Source: Scytonema sp. UIC 10036 (GTDB lineage Bacteria > Cyanobacteriota > Cyanobacteriia > Cyanobacteriales > Nostocaceae). From it: 64,000 nt of DNA. The notes beneath the pieces are model-generated. The model had not been told where the DNA came from and ran no database searches. It saw nothing but the letters and a program-made list of their open reading frames with translations. Positions 8,146-17,479 of the stretch are shown piece after piece. Made by a program: the position numbers and the translations under genes. The DNA is taken from positions 22,578-86,577 of the forward strand of contig NZ_WJFC01000033.1 in the NCBI RefSeq assembly GCF_009725235.1. Reading direction: 5' to 3'. Each line of letters begins with the position of its first letter. Within the stretch, counting starts at the first letter, position 1.

Positions 8146-9690
8146 ATGAACGGTCAGGTATTGGGCGATCGATATGAAGTACAGCAGCTTATGGGTAAAA
8201 AAGCTGGGCGGCGAACGCTGTTGGCTAGAGATTTACTGACAGGAGAGTTAGTCATCGTTAAACTGCTGTCTTTTAACAGTGATTTTGAGTGGGACGATCT
8301 CAAGCTGTTTGAGCGGGAAGCCGAAACCCTAAAAACCTTATCACATCCCTCAATTCCTTGCTATTTAGATTATTTTGAGGTAGATTTACCCACTATAAAA
8401 GGGTTTGCTCTCGTCCAAACCTATATCCCAGCACAATCTTTGGAGAAGTATATAAAAGCTGGTCGTACTTTTACGGAAAACGAAGTTAAACAAATAGCTA
8501 AAGCTCTATTAGAAATTCTTATTTATCTACACGCTCGCAAGCCTCCTACCATTCATCGCGATATTAAGCCCAGTAACATTTTGTTGACAAATCGTTCGGG
8601 AAACAGTGTAGGACAGTTATATGTAGTTGATTTTGGCTCGGTGCAAACGGCGGCGGTAGGAGAAGAGGGAACAAGAACTGTTGTCGGTACTTACGGCTAT
8701 ATGCCTCCAGAACAGTTTGGCGGACGCACGGTTCCTGCTTCCGATCTCTACAGTTTGGGAGCTACCTTAATTTACTTAGTCACAGGGTCTCATCCAGCAG
8801 ATTTACCTCAAAAAGACTTGCGAATTCAATTTGAACAAGCAGCAACCCTCAGTCCAAGTTTAACAAAATGGTTGGCGCTTCTGATTCAACCAAGTTTAGA
8901 CAAACGCTTGAGTTCCGCACCAGAAGCACTTGCTGCTTTAGAACATCCACAGCTTTTACATCAGTCACAACCAACAGAAGTATCCTTTATAGAGTGGATT
9001 AAAGAGCATTGGTATTGGGATGGCAATAATTGGGTCAGCAAAACACAACAACAAGCAACAAAAACAGATCGGCTAAAGTTAAATAAAAGTGATGACAGCG
9101 AATACAGTATTTCTCCACTCGGACAAATTTCTCAACCAGCAAATAGCAAAATTAACTTGAAGAAAGATGAGAATTGTTTGGAAATTCTTGTCCCTCCAAT
9201 CGGGTTTCAGCCATCAATGATTTTCATGGCTTTGTTTGCGATCGCCTGGAATTCATTTATTCTTTTTTGGACAATTGCCGCCCTGTTTCTTCCTTTCCCC
9301 ATTAATATACCTTCTGTTGTGTTCTCACTTCCTTTCTGGGGTGCTGGGCTTCAGATGATGTCGTCTGTTCTATTTCCTTTATTAAGACGCAGCAGCCTGA
9401 AGTTAAATCGGTTTTCAATCTGCTTTACCTGGGAATTGTTAGGATTTAAATACAATCGCATACCTCCTGCAGCAACACGAGATATTACCAAAGTAGTGTA
9501 TACTCCAAAAACCTATACAAACGACTTTCAAGGTAATAGAATAGAAATCCCACCAAAACTGACTATTTGGGCAGGAGTGCATGAGTATCAACTTGGTGGA
9601 AGAAAAGGTTTGATTCATTCCGAACCTGAAATTGAATGGTTAGCATATGAATTAAGTAATTGGTTGGATTTGCCTCTAACTCGCGAATGA
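8146..9690 (+). CDS. Serine/threonine protein kinase with C-terminal membrane region
   Basis: The 514-residue protein has an N-terminal Hanks-type kinase domain (about residues 1-265): an unusual glycine-loop region (LMGKKAGRRTLLAR), VIVKLL with the ATP-binding Lys, HRDIKPSNI catalytic loop, VDFGS Mg-binding motif and GTYGYMPPEQF activation segment. A linker follows, then a hydrophobic hairpin at about residues 355-410 and a small C-terminal domain. The last base of its stop is shared with the next gene (ATGA overlap at 9687-9690), so it is probably translationally coupled to the phytochrome. Substrate is unknown. Confidence 0.92.
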   Translation: MNGQVLGDRYEVQQLMGKKAGRRTLLARDLLTGELVIVKLLSFNSDFEWDDLKLFEREAETLKTLSHPSIPCYLDYFEVDLPTIKGFALVQTYIPAQSLEKYIKAGRTFTENEVKQIAKALLEILIYLHARKPPTIHRDIKPSNILLTNRSGNSVGQLYVVDFGSVQTAAVGEEGTRTVVGTYGYMPPEQFGGRTVPASDLYSLGATLIYLVTGSHPADLPQKDLRIQFEQAATLSPSLTKWLALLIQPSLDKRLSSAPEALAALEHPQLLHQSQPTEVSFIEWIKEHWYWDGNNWVSKTQQQATKTDRLKLNKSDDSEYSISPLGQISQPANSKINLKKDENCLEILVPPIGFQPSMIFMALFAIAWNSFILFWTIAALFLPFPINIPSVVFSLPFWGAGLQMMSSVLFPLLRRSSLKLNRFSICFTWELLGFKYNRIPPAATRDITKVVYTPKTYTNDFQGNRIEIPPKLTIWAGVHEYQLGGRKGLIHSEPEIEWLAYELSNWLDLPLTRE

Positions 9691-11900
9691 CGAACTACGA
9701 ACAACTTCATATTCCTGGTTCAATTCAACCTCATGGTGTTTTGCTGGCATTAAGTCCTCAGCTAGAAATTTTACAAGTTAGCAATAATACTCAAGAACAC
9801 TTAGGTCAAAAGCCAGAAGATTTACTCAGTCAACCCCTGAGCACTTTACTTAACGCAACACAACTCGAAAGTATCAAAAAATTCCTGCAACAACAGGAAG
9901 GTACGGTGAATTCCTTTAAACTGTCAATTCTCACAGATGAAGGAGAAAAGTACTTTGACGGCATTATTAACTTTACGGAACAGATGTGGATTCTTGAGCT
10001 AGAACCCACTGACTCTCTCACGCAAATGAGTTTTTTGAGCTTCCATGCTTTGACAAGTGGGGCGATTTCCAAGATGCAAAAAACATCGAACCTCATAGAT
10101 TTTGTGCAATTAGTAGCATCAGAAATCCGAAAAATTACAGAGTTTGACCGAGTGATGGTCTATCAGTTTGACTCATCGGGAGCGGGGATCGTTATCGCCG
10201 AAGATAAACGAGAGGATTTATTACCTCTCATCGGGCTGCGTTATCCCGCAACAGATATTCCTACCGAGGCAAAAGCATTATACACGCGCAATTCGCTCCG
10301 ATTTATTCCCAATTTTGGTGCTCAACCCGTCAGTCTTATCCCGGTTAACAACCCCCAAACACAACAGCCATTGGATTTAAGCTGCGCTGTACTGAGAAGC
10401 GTACACCCTTGTTGTGTTGAATACCATCAAAATATGCGTGTATCAGCCATGCTTGTTGTACCGCTTATTCGCGAACAAACACTTTGGGGGTTAATCTCCT
10501 GTCATCACCAAACTGTAAAATATTTGACTTGGGAAGTCAGGAAAATTTGTGAGTTTTTAGGACAAATTGTGTCATCAGAGTTAGTCCATAAAGTAAGCCA
10601 GTCAGAGTTTGACTATGAGGTAAAGCTTAAATCATTACAAACTGAATTTATAGAATCCATTTCCCAAGCAGATAATTTTAGAGAAGCACTTATCTCTCCC
10701 GAACCTCGCTTGCTAGATTTAGTTGATGCAAAAGGCTCTGCAGTTTGTTTGGATAATGACATCACTCTTGTGGGAACAACTCCCAGTATTGAGGACGTTC
10801 GCACTCTCATTGAATGGTCAGATACTCAAATTAGCGACAATTTGTTTTCCACCAATTCTCTACCACAGCTTTGTCCAGAGGCGCGTGCCTTTAAAGAGAC
10901 TGCTAGTGGTTTGCTGCTCTTACGGATTTCCAAAGTGCGGCGCTATTACATTCTTTGGTTTCGTCCAGAGGTGATTCAAACAGTGACTTGGGCGGGTAAT
11001 CCAAATGGATCGGTCAAGCTCGATCCTAATGGCGGCGTGACTCTTTCGCCTCGAAAATCTTTTGAAAAATGGCTTGAAACAGTTCGATTGACTTCCTTAC
11101 CTTGGAAATCATGCGAACTTGATAGCGCTCTTGCTCTCAGAAATGCGATAGTGGGGATCGTGATTTCCAAAGCAGATGAATTAGCTAAAATCAACCGTGA
11201 GTTGGAGCAAAGTAATCGAGAGCTAGCATCTTTTGCCTATGCTGCATCCCACGATTTAAAAGAACCTCTGCGGGGGATTTATAACTACTCAAATGTTTTA
11301 CTGGAAGATTACGCTCACATCCTTGATGAGGATGGAATTGACTATTTGCAAACAGTGGTCTTTTTATCTCAGAGGATGGAAAGTCTAATTAATGCTTTGT
11401 TACGTCTGTCTCTGTTAGGTCAAGCGGAACTTCAGCGACAACCAACAAATCTCAACGAATTGCTCGAGCAAGCGATCGGTGTTTTTTATGCAAGCTATCC
11501 CCAAGCTAAACTTGAGATTCGCACAACTAAAGATTTGCCGACAATTGAATGCGATCCGGTTCTTGTTGGTGAAGTTTTTAGTAACTTGATTGTTAATGCT
11601 TTCAAATATAATGATAAAGCAGAAAAATGGCTTGAAATTGGTTTTGTGGTAGACAAGGTAGACAAGGTAGACAAGGTAGACAAGGTAGACAAGGTAGACA
11701 AGGTAGACAAGGTAGACAAGGTAGACAAGGTAGACAAGGTAGACAAGGTAGACAAGGTAGACAAGGTAGACAAGGTAGACAAGGTAGACAAGGTAGACAA
11801 GGTAGACAAGGTAGACAAGGGAGACAAGGGAGACAAGGAAGACAAGGAAGACAAGGAAGACAAGGGAGAGGTGTTTGTAAATCATTTAGGACTGCTATAG
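9687..11900 (+). pseudogene. Phytochrome-type histidine kinase truncated in its ATP-binding domain by a minisatellite
   Basis: The start at 9687 overlaps the kinase stop (ATGA) and gives the standard PAS N-terminus (LHIPGSIQPHGVLL). The order is PAS (about 1-105), GAF (about 130-290, with PATDIP and LRSVHPCCVEY), PHY (about 310-480, with PRKSF) and HisKA (phospho-acceptor His about 522 in ASHDLKEPLRG). The HATPase N-box (FSNLIVNAFKYN) is present. At 11649 the frame runs into 24 copies of a 9-bp repeat encoding Val-Asp-Lys and similar triplets, then a 12-residue foreign tail. The G1, F and G2 ATP-lid boxes are gone, so kinase activity should be lost. Photosensing domains look intact and the product could still bind bilin. 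Cys in GAF with no N-terminal bilin Cys suggests phycocyanobilin. Confidence 0.85.
11649..11899 (+). repeat. 9-bp minisatellite (24 units) with a MITE-like terminal sequence
   Basis: There are 19 units of GTAGACAAG, then 2 of GGAGACAAG and 3 of GAAGACAAG. They are followed by a 30-bp tail ending in TCATTTAGGACTGCTATA (11882-11899). That tail is identical to the right end of the element at 18397-18579. No left terminal repeat is visible at this copy. Confidence 0.9.
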
Positions 11901-11918
11901 AATCACAAGAATTATGAA

Positions 11919-12872
11919 CTAAATCACAAATTTTTCTGTAACGCTATCGTCTTCGTAACTGATTCTCAAACTAAATTTATCTCCCACATTTCCCCGAAAT
12001 CTAAGTTGCAACCAGTTACTTGCTTTTGCTTGTTTCACAAGTTGAGGAACTGGGTTATCTTCATCATCTAGTAATTCCATCTTGACTCCATTTAGTAAAA
12101 ATATTGATTCGCTAGCTGGATAAAGTCGTAAGAGAATTTCAACTTCATCCTGACTTAATCGAATTTGATGAATAATGAGAAGCACTGGTTCAGAAAGATG
12201 CATTAAGCGAATGATTTTTGCACCACCGACTTCTTCTTGTCCTGTGACATTCACCGGAGAAATATCTCTTGCTGTTGCAACAGATAATTCCCATTCATTA
12301 TTGAATAAACCTTCAAACCATTGACTCAATTTAATTAAGCGATCGCTAACCTTAGTGACAGTGTCTTTAACCAAATTTGCTGAGGCTCTTGAAGAAACTT
12401 CAACAGGTAATTTTTGTAGATAACCTAAAAAATATTGTAGGGGCTTTAAGCGAGTGAGAGGTAATTTTTCGTTTTGAACAGATTCAACAAAACCTAATAT
12501 TCTTGCTTGTCTATCATCCTCATCAATTTCTATGACCATGTAACCAATGCGTTCCGATAAAACTTCTGCTGGAATGTCACAATATTCTTGTTTGGGAAGT
12601 ACGGGACGACACTCTAGTAAACCCTTACCTTTAATATATAGGCTGGCGGTATTCATTAATGATGCTAGAACGCTATCCAACCCATAACTTTTTTCTAATT
12701 CTGTGTCTATTTCCATACACTGAAAGTAAAAATCAACTGCCAATATAGCCAAAGTATTAAGATAAATTTCACGACTTTTTTGTAAATTTCGCTGTCCTTG
12801 GCTTGATTTTTCTGAGATTTTAATCATTTTTCCGTTTAGAGGAATTGTAAAAGCCAATTGATTGGAATTCAT
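11919..12872 (-). CDS. DUF1822 family protein
   Basis: The 317-residue protein matches the cyanobacterial DUF1822 family. It is a clear paralogue of the protein at 56020-56961: both share LNTL(A/S)xxxVxFYxxCM, LECRPVL, IPxEVxSxRIGYxxxxI and the terminal ENFVI/EKFVI. It lies 25 bp after the sigma-like gene, the same order as at the second locus. No catalytic motif or membrane segment is seen, and the C-terminal half is predicted beta-rich. DUF1822 has no known function. The constant pairing suggests that it partners the sigma-like protein, for example as a regulator; this is inference. Confidence 0.85.
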   Translation of the reverse strand: MNSNQLAFTIPLNGKMIKISEKSSQGQRNLQKSREIYLNTLAILAVDFYFQCMEIDTELEKSYGLDSVLASLMNTASLYIKGKGLLECRPVLPKQEYCDIPAEVLSERIGYMVIEIDEDDRQARILGFVESVQNEKLPLTRLKPLQYFLGYLQKLPVEVSSRASANLVKDTVTKVSDRLIKLSQWFEGLFNNEWELSVATARDISPVNVTGQEEVGGAKIIRLMHLSEPVLLIIHQIRLSQDEVEILLRLYPASESIFLLNGVKMELLDDEDNPVPQLVKQAKASNWLQLRFRGNVGDKFSLRISYEDDSVTEKFVI

Positions 12873-12897
12873 CGCTCGTTTTCTCCCTATGTCTCAT

Positions 12898-13605
12898 TTA
12901 TTCACAAAGATGCTTTTTAAAGTAAGGAGCAAACTTTTCACAACACCTTCTATAAAATGTGTAAACAGGTCCGTGGGTTGCTCCTAAATCTAATTCTTGA
13001 ACAATTTCCTTCCAAGATTTATCTTCTTCACCTCTTTTCAGTAAAATGGTTTGAAAACTTGCTTTCGGATTATTTTTGAACAACGTATTTGCTAATAATC
13101 CTTCTGGATCTTCTTTAATAAAAGCTATCAATTTTTCAGATGGTAGAGGATTGTTTAGATTTGGAGGACAATAACCATCGAGAATGTTCTTATCAGATTC
13201 AGTACTCTCTTTATACTCTCTGTCTTTATATATAGACGTCACCTGTCCTTTCCAATTTAACCAGTGAAAGCTATTGATTTTTTTTCTCTTTAAAATAAAG
13301 ACGACCCAACTCATAACAGAACCTTTTTCTGGATCGTATTTCTCAATATTTTTACATATATATAACAACACATCTTGAAGCGCTTCTTCATAAATATATG
13401 ATGAATTTATACTACTAGGTTTAGGCAGATATGTTTTTATCCGCTCCATTAACACAGTTATTAGTTCTGTAAGTGCATTTTGTTTTTCTAATAATGCTTG
13501 TTGTTTTTGTTCGCTGCTTAGTGAATCATTCTTAGCTTGAAGTGCTGCTGTTTGAACTCTCACAGCTAATTCTTCTAAAGAAGGCTGTGGTAGATTTTGA
13601 ACCAT
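12898..13605 (-). CDS. Sigma-70-like protein paired with DUF1822
   Basis: A sigma-like helical core is visible: EEALQDVLLYICKNIEKYDPEKGSVMSW resembles region 2, and SWKEIVQELDLGATHGPVYTFYRRCCEKFAP resembles a region-4 helix-turn-helix. It is a paralogue of the protein at 55358-55999 (shared EEAxQDxxLYICKNIxKYDPE, DPEG/DPQG and the C-terminal HTH). The chosen ATG at 13605 aligns with the paralogue start. A GTG at 13779 in the same frame would add 58 residues with no counterpart. It may direct RNA polymerase to a few promoters or have lost that role. DUF1822 follows directly. Confidence 0.75.
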   Translation of the reverse strand: MVQNLPQPSLEELAVRVQTAALQAKNDSLSSEQKQQALLEKQNALTELITVLMERIKTYLPKPSSINSSYIYEEALQDVLLYICKNIEKYDPEKGSVMSWVVFILKRKKINSFHWLNWKGQVTSIYKDREYKESTESDKNILDGYCPPNLNNPLPSEKLIAFIKEDPEGLLANTLFKNNPKASFQTILLKRGEEDKSWKEIVQELDLGATHGPVYTFYRRCCEKFAPYFKKHLCE

Positions 13606-13817
13606 CGCAAGATCCCCCTTATTTGTGTGTTTGCCATTGATTTTTAGTTTTTCATTTAACATTAATTTACAAAAATTTGCATAGCTATAAGTGTCGTCAA
13701 GACAATAGCTGGTAATCAACCGTTCAAAACCATGTAACCAAGCTGATTCCTCCTCTACTTCACTAGCTATGTTTTCCACCCGTCTTTTTTGGGTTCCTAT
13801 ATCACCTTCCGAAATCA

Positions 13818-13856
13818 GGGGGTAGTTTTATGCATCTTGGATAAAAATTTGAATAA
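13818..13856 (+). promoter_or_regulatory. Conserved upstream motif, copy 1
   Basis: The segment contains TTTTATGCATCTT followed by an AT-rich stretch and TTGAATA. It closely matches 17207-17245 upstream of the M48 protease gene, in the same orientation. It lies between the divergent sigma-like and NB-ARC genes. It could be a promoter or operator, or the edge of a small repeat. Confidence 0.4.
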
Positions 13857-14022
13857 ATCGTTCTAATCGTCTGTATCCTCCTTAATCCTCGGATAGCTAG
13901 AGAATATAGCTTTTTTTAGATGAAGTTGATAATATTTACAATACTTAACCTTATATATCCTTATAATAGCCTCCGAAAGCAGAGTAAGCTGGAGGATGAA
14001 CAGCCAAATTATTTCTTGATGA

Positions 14023-16341
14023 ATGTTGTCGCGTAATTTTCTTTCTCAAATGGCTCACGAGCATGAACTATCTCCAGAGCAGCAGCAAGTTTTCTTGATG
14101 CGGATGGGGGATGGTCTGAGTTACGAGCAGATAGCCGCTCAATTGAGTACGTCTGCAGATGCTTGCTTGAAACGGATGGGTCAGGTATACAGGAAGTTCA
14201 ACATCAGTGGTGCTAGCCGGGGTAAAGAAAGTAAACTCAGATTTTTCTTGGAGAACAAGTTGGAACAATTACAACGGTTAGAGGAAAATGTAGAGGAGTC
14301 TTCAGCACGTAAAGCATCAGCTAATCTACCTCACCAAGAAGCCGAACCTAATTTGGTAACTATCAGCCAAAAACATCTCGTTTATCAAAACTTACCAGCA
14401 AGAGAATATACAGCCTTTGTCGGTCGCATTCAAGAAATCACGCGGCTGTTGGAACTTCTAGATTTTCAGCATCCCGCTCATTTAATTAGTGTGGACGGTA
14501 TTGGTGGTGTAGGTAAAACAACTCTAGTCGTGGAAGTGGCTTATCGTTGCTTGGAAGCCAGCAATAATGAATATCTCGTTAAGAGCCTTCCAACTTTTGA
14601 AGCCATTGTCTTCACCTCAGCTAAACAGAATTATCTCACCTCTATTGGTATCCTGCCTCGATTAACCAGAGAGCGCACTCTGCGGGATATTTGTCGGGAA
14701 ATCGCTCGTGTCCTAGACCTGAGTGAAATTACTTCTTTACCTCTAGAGGAACAATTCAACCCACTTCGAGAGAAATTATCTCAAACAAGAACCCTATTGA
14801 TTGTTGATAATTTGGAGACCATTGAAGATCAGCAGGAAGTTCTTTCCTTCCTCTACGATTTACCACCAACGGTAAAAGTTATTATTACTACCCGCGAACA
14901 AGCTTTGTTTGTACCCATTCGTCTCGGTTGTTTGCCTCAAGAACATGGTTTGCACCTCATTCAACATCAAGCCAAAGAAAAAGGTATAAATCTTAGCGCT
15001 AAAGAACAAGAGCAACTTTTTTCTGGAGTGAGCGGAATACCTGCGGCAATTATTTATGCCGTTGGTCAAATAGCGACGGGTTATTTACTAGAAGATGTGT
15101 TGGCACAAATTAAGGAACCATTAGGTGATGTTGCCCGTTTTTGTTTTGCAGGCTCGGTAATTCCGTTAAGAGGTACACCCCCTCACTGTCTGTTAATGGC
15201 GCTTTCGCTCGGCGTGCAACCTGTTACCCGAGAAACTGCTGCTAGTGTCGCTTTTGAGCAAGCCGATCCAATTGTTACAGCCCAAGGATTGGCTAAATTA
15301 CAGCAACTTTCCTTGGTTTCCCAATACCAAGGACGCTACAGTATGCTGGAATTAACCCGCGAATATGCCGCTTCTGAGTTAGCCTTCCATAGCGAATTGG
15401 CTCAAAAGTTGCAACAGCGATGGGTAGATTGGTATATTCGGTTTTCGGAGGCTTACGGAGGCACCAATTGGAAGGAATGGCATCTTGGCTACAGTTATTT
15501 AGAAGCTGAATGGGAAAATCTGAGAGCCGTACTTGAATGGTGTATTAGTCAAGCACGGTATTCTGATGTGCGAACAATTTGGCAACATATTAAGGGTTAT
15601 ATTCATGTCCGTGGATATTGGGACGAGCGTTTAGACTGGACAGCTTGGTTAATTGAAGCTGCCAAACAAGCGGGTGATTGGGTTTTTGCAGTTGAAGTCA
15701 TGAGCGATCGCGCTGGAACATTAATTAGGATGCGACAAAACAGCCAACTGAAAGAAGCAGAAGCTCTATTGCAAGAGGCTTGGAATTTACGCCACCACCA
15801 AACGATCGCGTTCCAGTTAGAGCTAGCGACAAACATTGTTATTTTGTATATTAATCAGCAACAGTTCGAGCTAGCTCAGGAGTGGCTTCAAGAAGAGCAA
15901 AAACTTTTAGAACAGGCTGACTTGCCAGAGTTGAAAAAAAAGGAACAACTTGTTCATATTATTTATTATCAGGGACAAATACATTTTAAAGGTGGAGATT
16001 ACCAGCAGGCGCAGAACTTTTTCCAACGAGCATTAGTGACTGCTCAACAAGCAGGATGGCAAAGAGCCGCCGTAGCTATCCAGAATTGGTTAGCAGATGT
16101 TGCTCTTCAACTAGGAAATTTAGAAGAAGCAAGGCGATTGTTAGAGTTAAGCTTCCCAGTAGCAGAGAGACATAAAGATAAACGTTCTATTGCTTATCAT
16201 AAAGCATCATTTGCCAAGCTTGAAAAACTATCGGGGAGTTTAGCTCAAGCTAAACGCTTTGCAAAAGAAGCAATAGAGGGTTTTGAAAGTTTGAAAATGA
16301 CGGTAGAAGCTCAAGAAATGCGTACTTTATTCTCGGACTGA
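14023..16341 (+). CDS. HTH-NB-ARC-TPR STAND ATPase
   Basis: The 772-residue protein starts with a sigma-region-4/LuxR-like helix-turn-helix (about residues 15-60: LSPEQQQVFLMRMGDGLSYE). An NB-ARC ATPase domain follows (about 130-420), with FVGR, Walker A VDGIGGVGKTTL, Walker B TLLIVDNLE and sensor IITTRE. The C-terminal half (about 440-772) is made of TPR-like helical pairs. STAND proteins sense ligands through such repeats and oligomerise on ATP binding. No separate effector domain is present, so output may be transcriptional through the N-terminal HTH. It is divergent from the sigma-like/DUF1822 pair and could be functionally linked to it. Confidence 0.87.
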   Translation: MLSRNFLSQMAHEHELSPEQQQVFLMRMGDGLSYEQIAAQLSTSADACLKRMGQVYRKFNISGASRGKESKLRFFLENKLEQLQRLEENVEESSARKASANLPHQEAEPNLVTISQKHLVYQNLPAREYTAFVGRIQEITRLLELLDFQHPAHLISVDGIGGVGKTTLVVEVAYRCLEASNNEYLVKSLPTFEAIVFTSAKQNYLTSIGILPRLTRERTLRDICREIARVLDLSEITSLPLEEQFNPLREKLSQTRTLLIVDNLETIEDQQEVLSFLYDLPPTVKVIITTREQALFVPIRLGCLPQEHGLHLIQHQAKEKGINLSAKEQEQLFSGVSGIPAAIIYAVGQIATGYLLEDVLAQIKEPLGDVARFCFAGSVIPLRGTPPHCLLMALSLGVQPVTRETAASVAFEQADPIVTAQGLAKLQQLSLVSQYQGRYSMLELTREYAASELAFHSELAQKLQQRWVDWYIRFSEAYGGTNWKEWHLGYSYLEAEWENLRAVLEWCISQARYSDVRTIWQHIKGYIHVRGYWDERLDWTAWLIEAAKQAGDWVFAVEVMSDRAGTLIRMRQNSQLKEAEALLQEAWNLRHHQTIAFQLELATNIVILYINQQQFELAQEWLQEEQKLLEQADLPELKKKEQLVHIIYYQGQIHFKGGDYQQAQNFFQRALVTAQQAGWQRAAVAIQNWLADVALQLGNLEEARRLLELSFPVAERHKDKRSIAYHKASFAKLEKLSGSLAQAKRFAKEAIEGFESLKMTVEAQEMRTLFSD

Positions 16342-16362
16342 CAGAAAGTTGCATCTCCCAAA

Positions 16363-16926
16363 TTAAATTTTAGGGATAGTTAGACAGGCGCTCTCCTGTA
16401 ATGATGACAAAGATAATATCAAGCAGGATGGCGACTGAGGTTCTTGATTTTCTAAAACGCTAACTCCAAACAATTTTTCAAACAGGGTTTTAGTAACTGC
16501 TCTAGCCGTTGCATAATGTTGGTGTTGAACTTCCAAATTCTCATTAACAGGAGAATAATGATGCAAAATATAGCCATATAGCTCTTGACAATCTTGAATG
16601 TATCTATCAGTATTTAATAGAATATGGGTGTGCCACACTTCGTCAATTTCTTTAGTGGGAATCAGTTCTGTATCTGGAAACAGGAAGTGAAGACACAGAA
16701 ACATCTTGTAAAGACTAATAGCTAATTCTGTTTGTTGTGCTGTCCACCCATGTCCGCGATCGCAACACATCAGTTTTTTAGCGACGGGCTGCAAGTCCAA
16801 TTTATACAATTTTTCGGAAAAAGTAGAAATCTTTTCGTACAAAAGGTTAACGACTTGCAGGCGATCGAGCGAATTTATATTTAATCTCTGTTCCTCCAAC
16901 TCGATGAAAACAAGGTTTTTTGCCAT
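16363..16926 (-). CDS. GRDP-like (glycine-rich domain-containing) family protein
   Basis: The 187-residue protein carries the signature of the GRDP-like/DUF1399 family: PTKEIDEVWHTHILLNTDRY followed by DCQELYGYILHHYS. A CDRGHGW motif lies upstream (about residues 54-60). The conserved His and Asp/Cys residues suggest metal binding, but the bacterial members are uncharacterised. It converges with the NB-ARC gene, with only 21 bp between stops. Function cannot be assigned. Confidence 0.72.
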   Translation of the reverse strand: MAKNLVFIELEEQRLNINSLDRLQVVNLLYEKISTFSEKLYKLDLQPVAKKLMCCDRGHGWTAQQTELAISLYKMFLCLHFLFPDTELIPTKEIDEVWHTHILLNTDRYIQDCQELYGYILHHYSPVNENLEVQHQHYATARAVTKTLFEKLFGVSVLENQEPQSPSCLILSLSSLQESACLTIPKI

Positions 16927-17026
16927 TTTTCTGTTCCTCTAAAAGAAATATCAATTGAATTGTTTGGTTTTATTGTAAAAATTGGCGATGGTCTGGCGAT
17001 CCAATACTACTCGGTTAAGGGAAATA

Positions 17027-17101
17027 GTAGGTTGGGTTGAGCGACAGCGAAACCCAACAAATGCTGATAAATGTTGGGTTTTGTTCCTCACCCCAACCTA
17101 C
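17027..17101. repeat. 75-bp palindromic repeat (GTAGGTTGGGTTGAG type)
   Basis: GTAGGTTGGGTTGAG...GAAACCCAACA is followed, after a short AT-rich loop, by TGTTGGGTTTTGTTCCTCA and CCCCAACCTAC. The element is palindromic overall and includes nested smaller hairpins. It sits in the 550-bp gap before the M48 gene. Related sequences flank the CAP gene at 37206 and 38153. Confidence 0.8.
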
Positions 17102-17206
17102 GTAATTTCGTATTTTTATGCAAAACCTACGCAGTATTGAGACATCATCCATCCTAGGATGCGTCTAGTAGCATTTATGGCACCCCCTATATAAATATCC
17201 AAAGCT

Positions 17207-17245
17207 CGGGAGTTATTTTATGCATCTTCAGAAAAAATCTGAATA
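17207..17245 (+). promoter_or_regulatory. Conserved upstream motif, copy 2
   Basis: TTTTATGCATCTT is followed by an AT-rich stretch and CTGAATA. It matches the motif at 13818-13856. It lies about 230 bp upstream of the M48 gene. Apart from this and the palindromic repeat I see nothing else in the gap. Confidence 0.4.
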
Positions 17246-17479
17246 CTAGTCAAGTCAAGCTTGCTTATTGCTGAGTTATCTAATGTTGCGTTAATTGTCA
17301 GTTTCAGTTTTCAATTTAAAAAAAGAAAAATATGACGCCAACAAAGTCAGAATATTCGCGAACCACTCTTTCTTTTCCAAATTCCATGAAAGTCAGTTAT
17401 TTATAAAGTTTTCAAAAATGCATAAAAATATAGTTGTTATCAGGATAATTAATCAAAGGCGTTCAAATGAAGCAAATTG

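Noticed and set aside
11415..11885. Minus-strand frames of 122-156 codons through the 9-bp repeat array (poly Leu-Val-Tyr or Ser-Thr-Leu)
   Set aside because: They exist only because the 9-bp unit keeps frames open; no start signal or protein-like composition.
16363..16926. Considered as a Cys/His metal enzyme because of CDRGHGW and HTH motifs
   Set aside because: Better explained as a GRDP-like family member; no catalytic set can be assigned.
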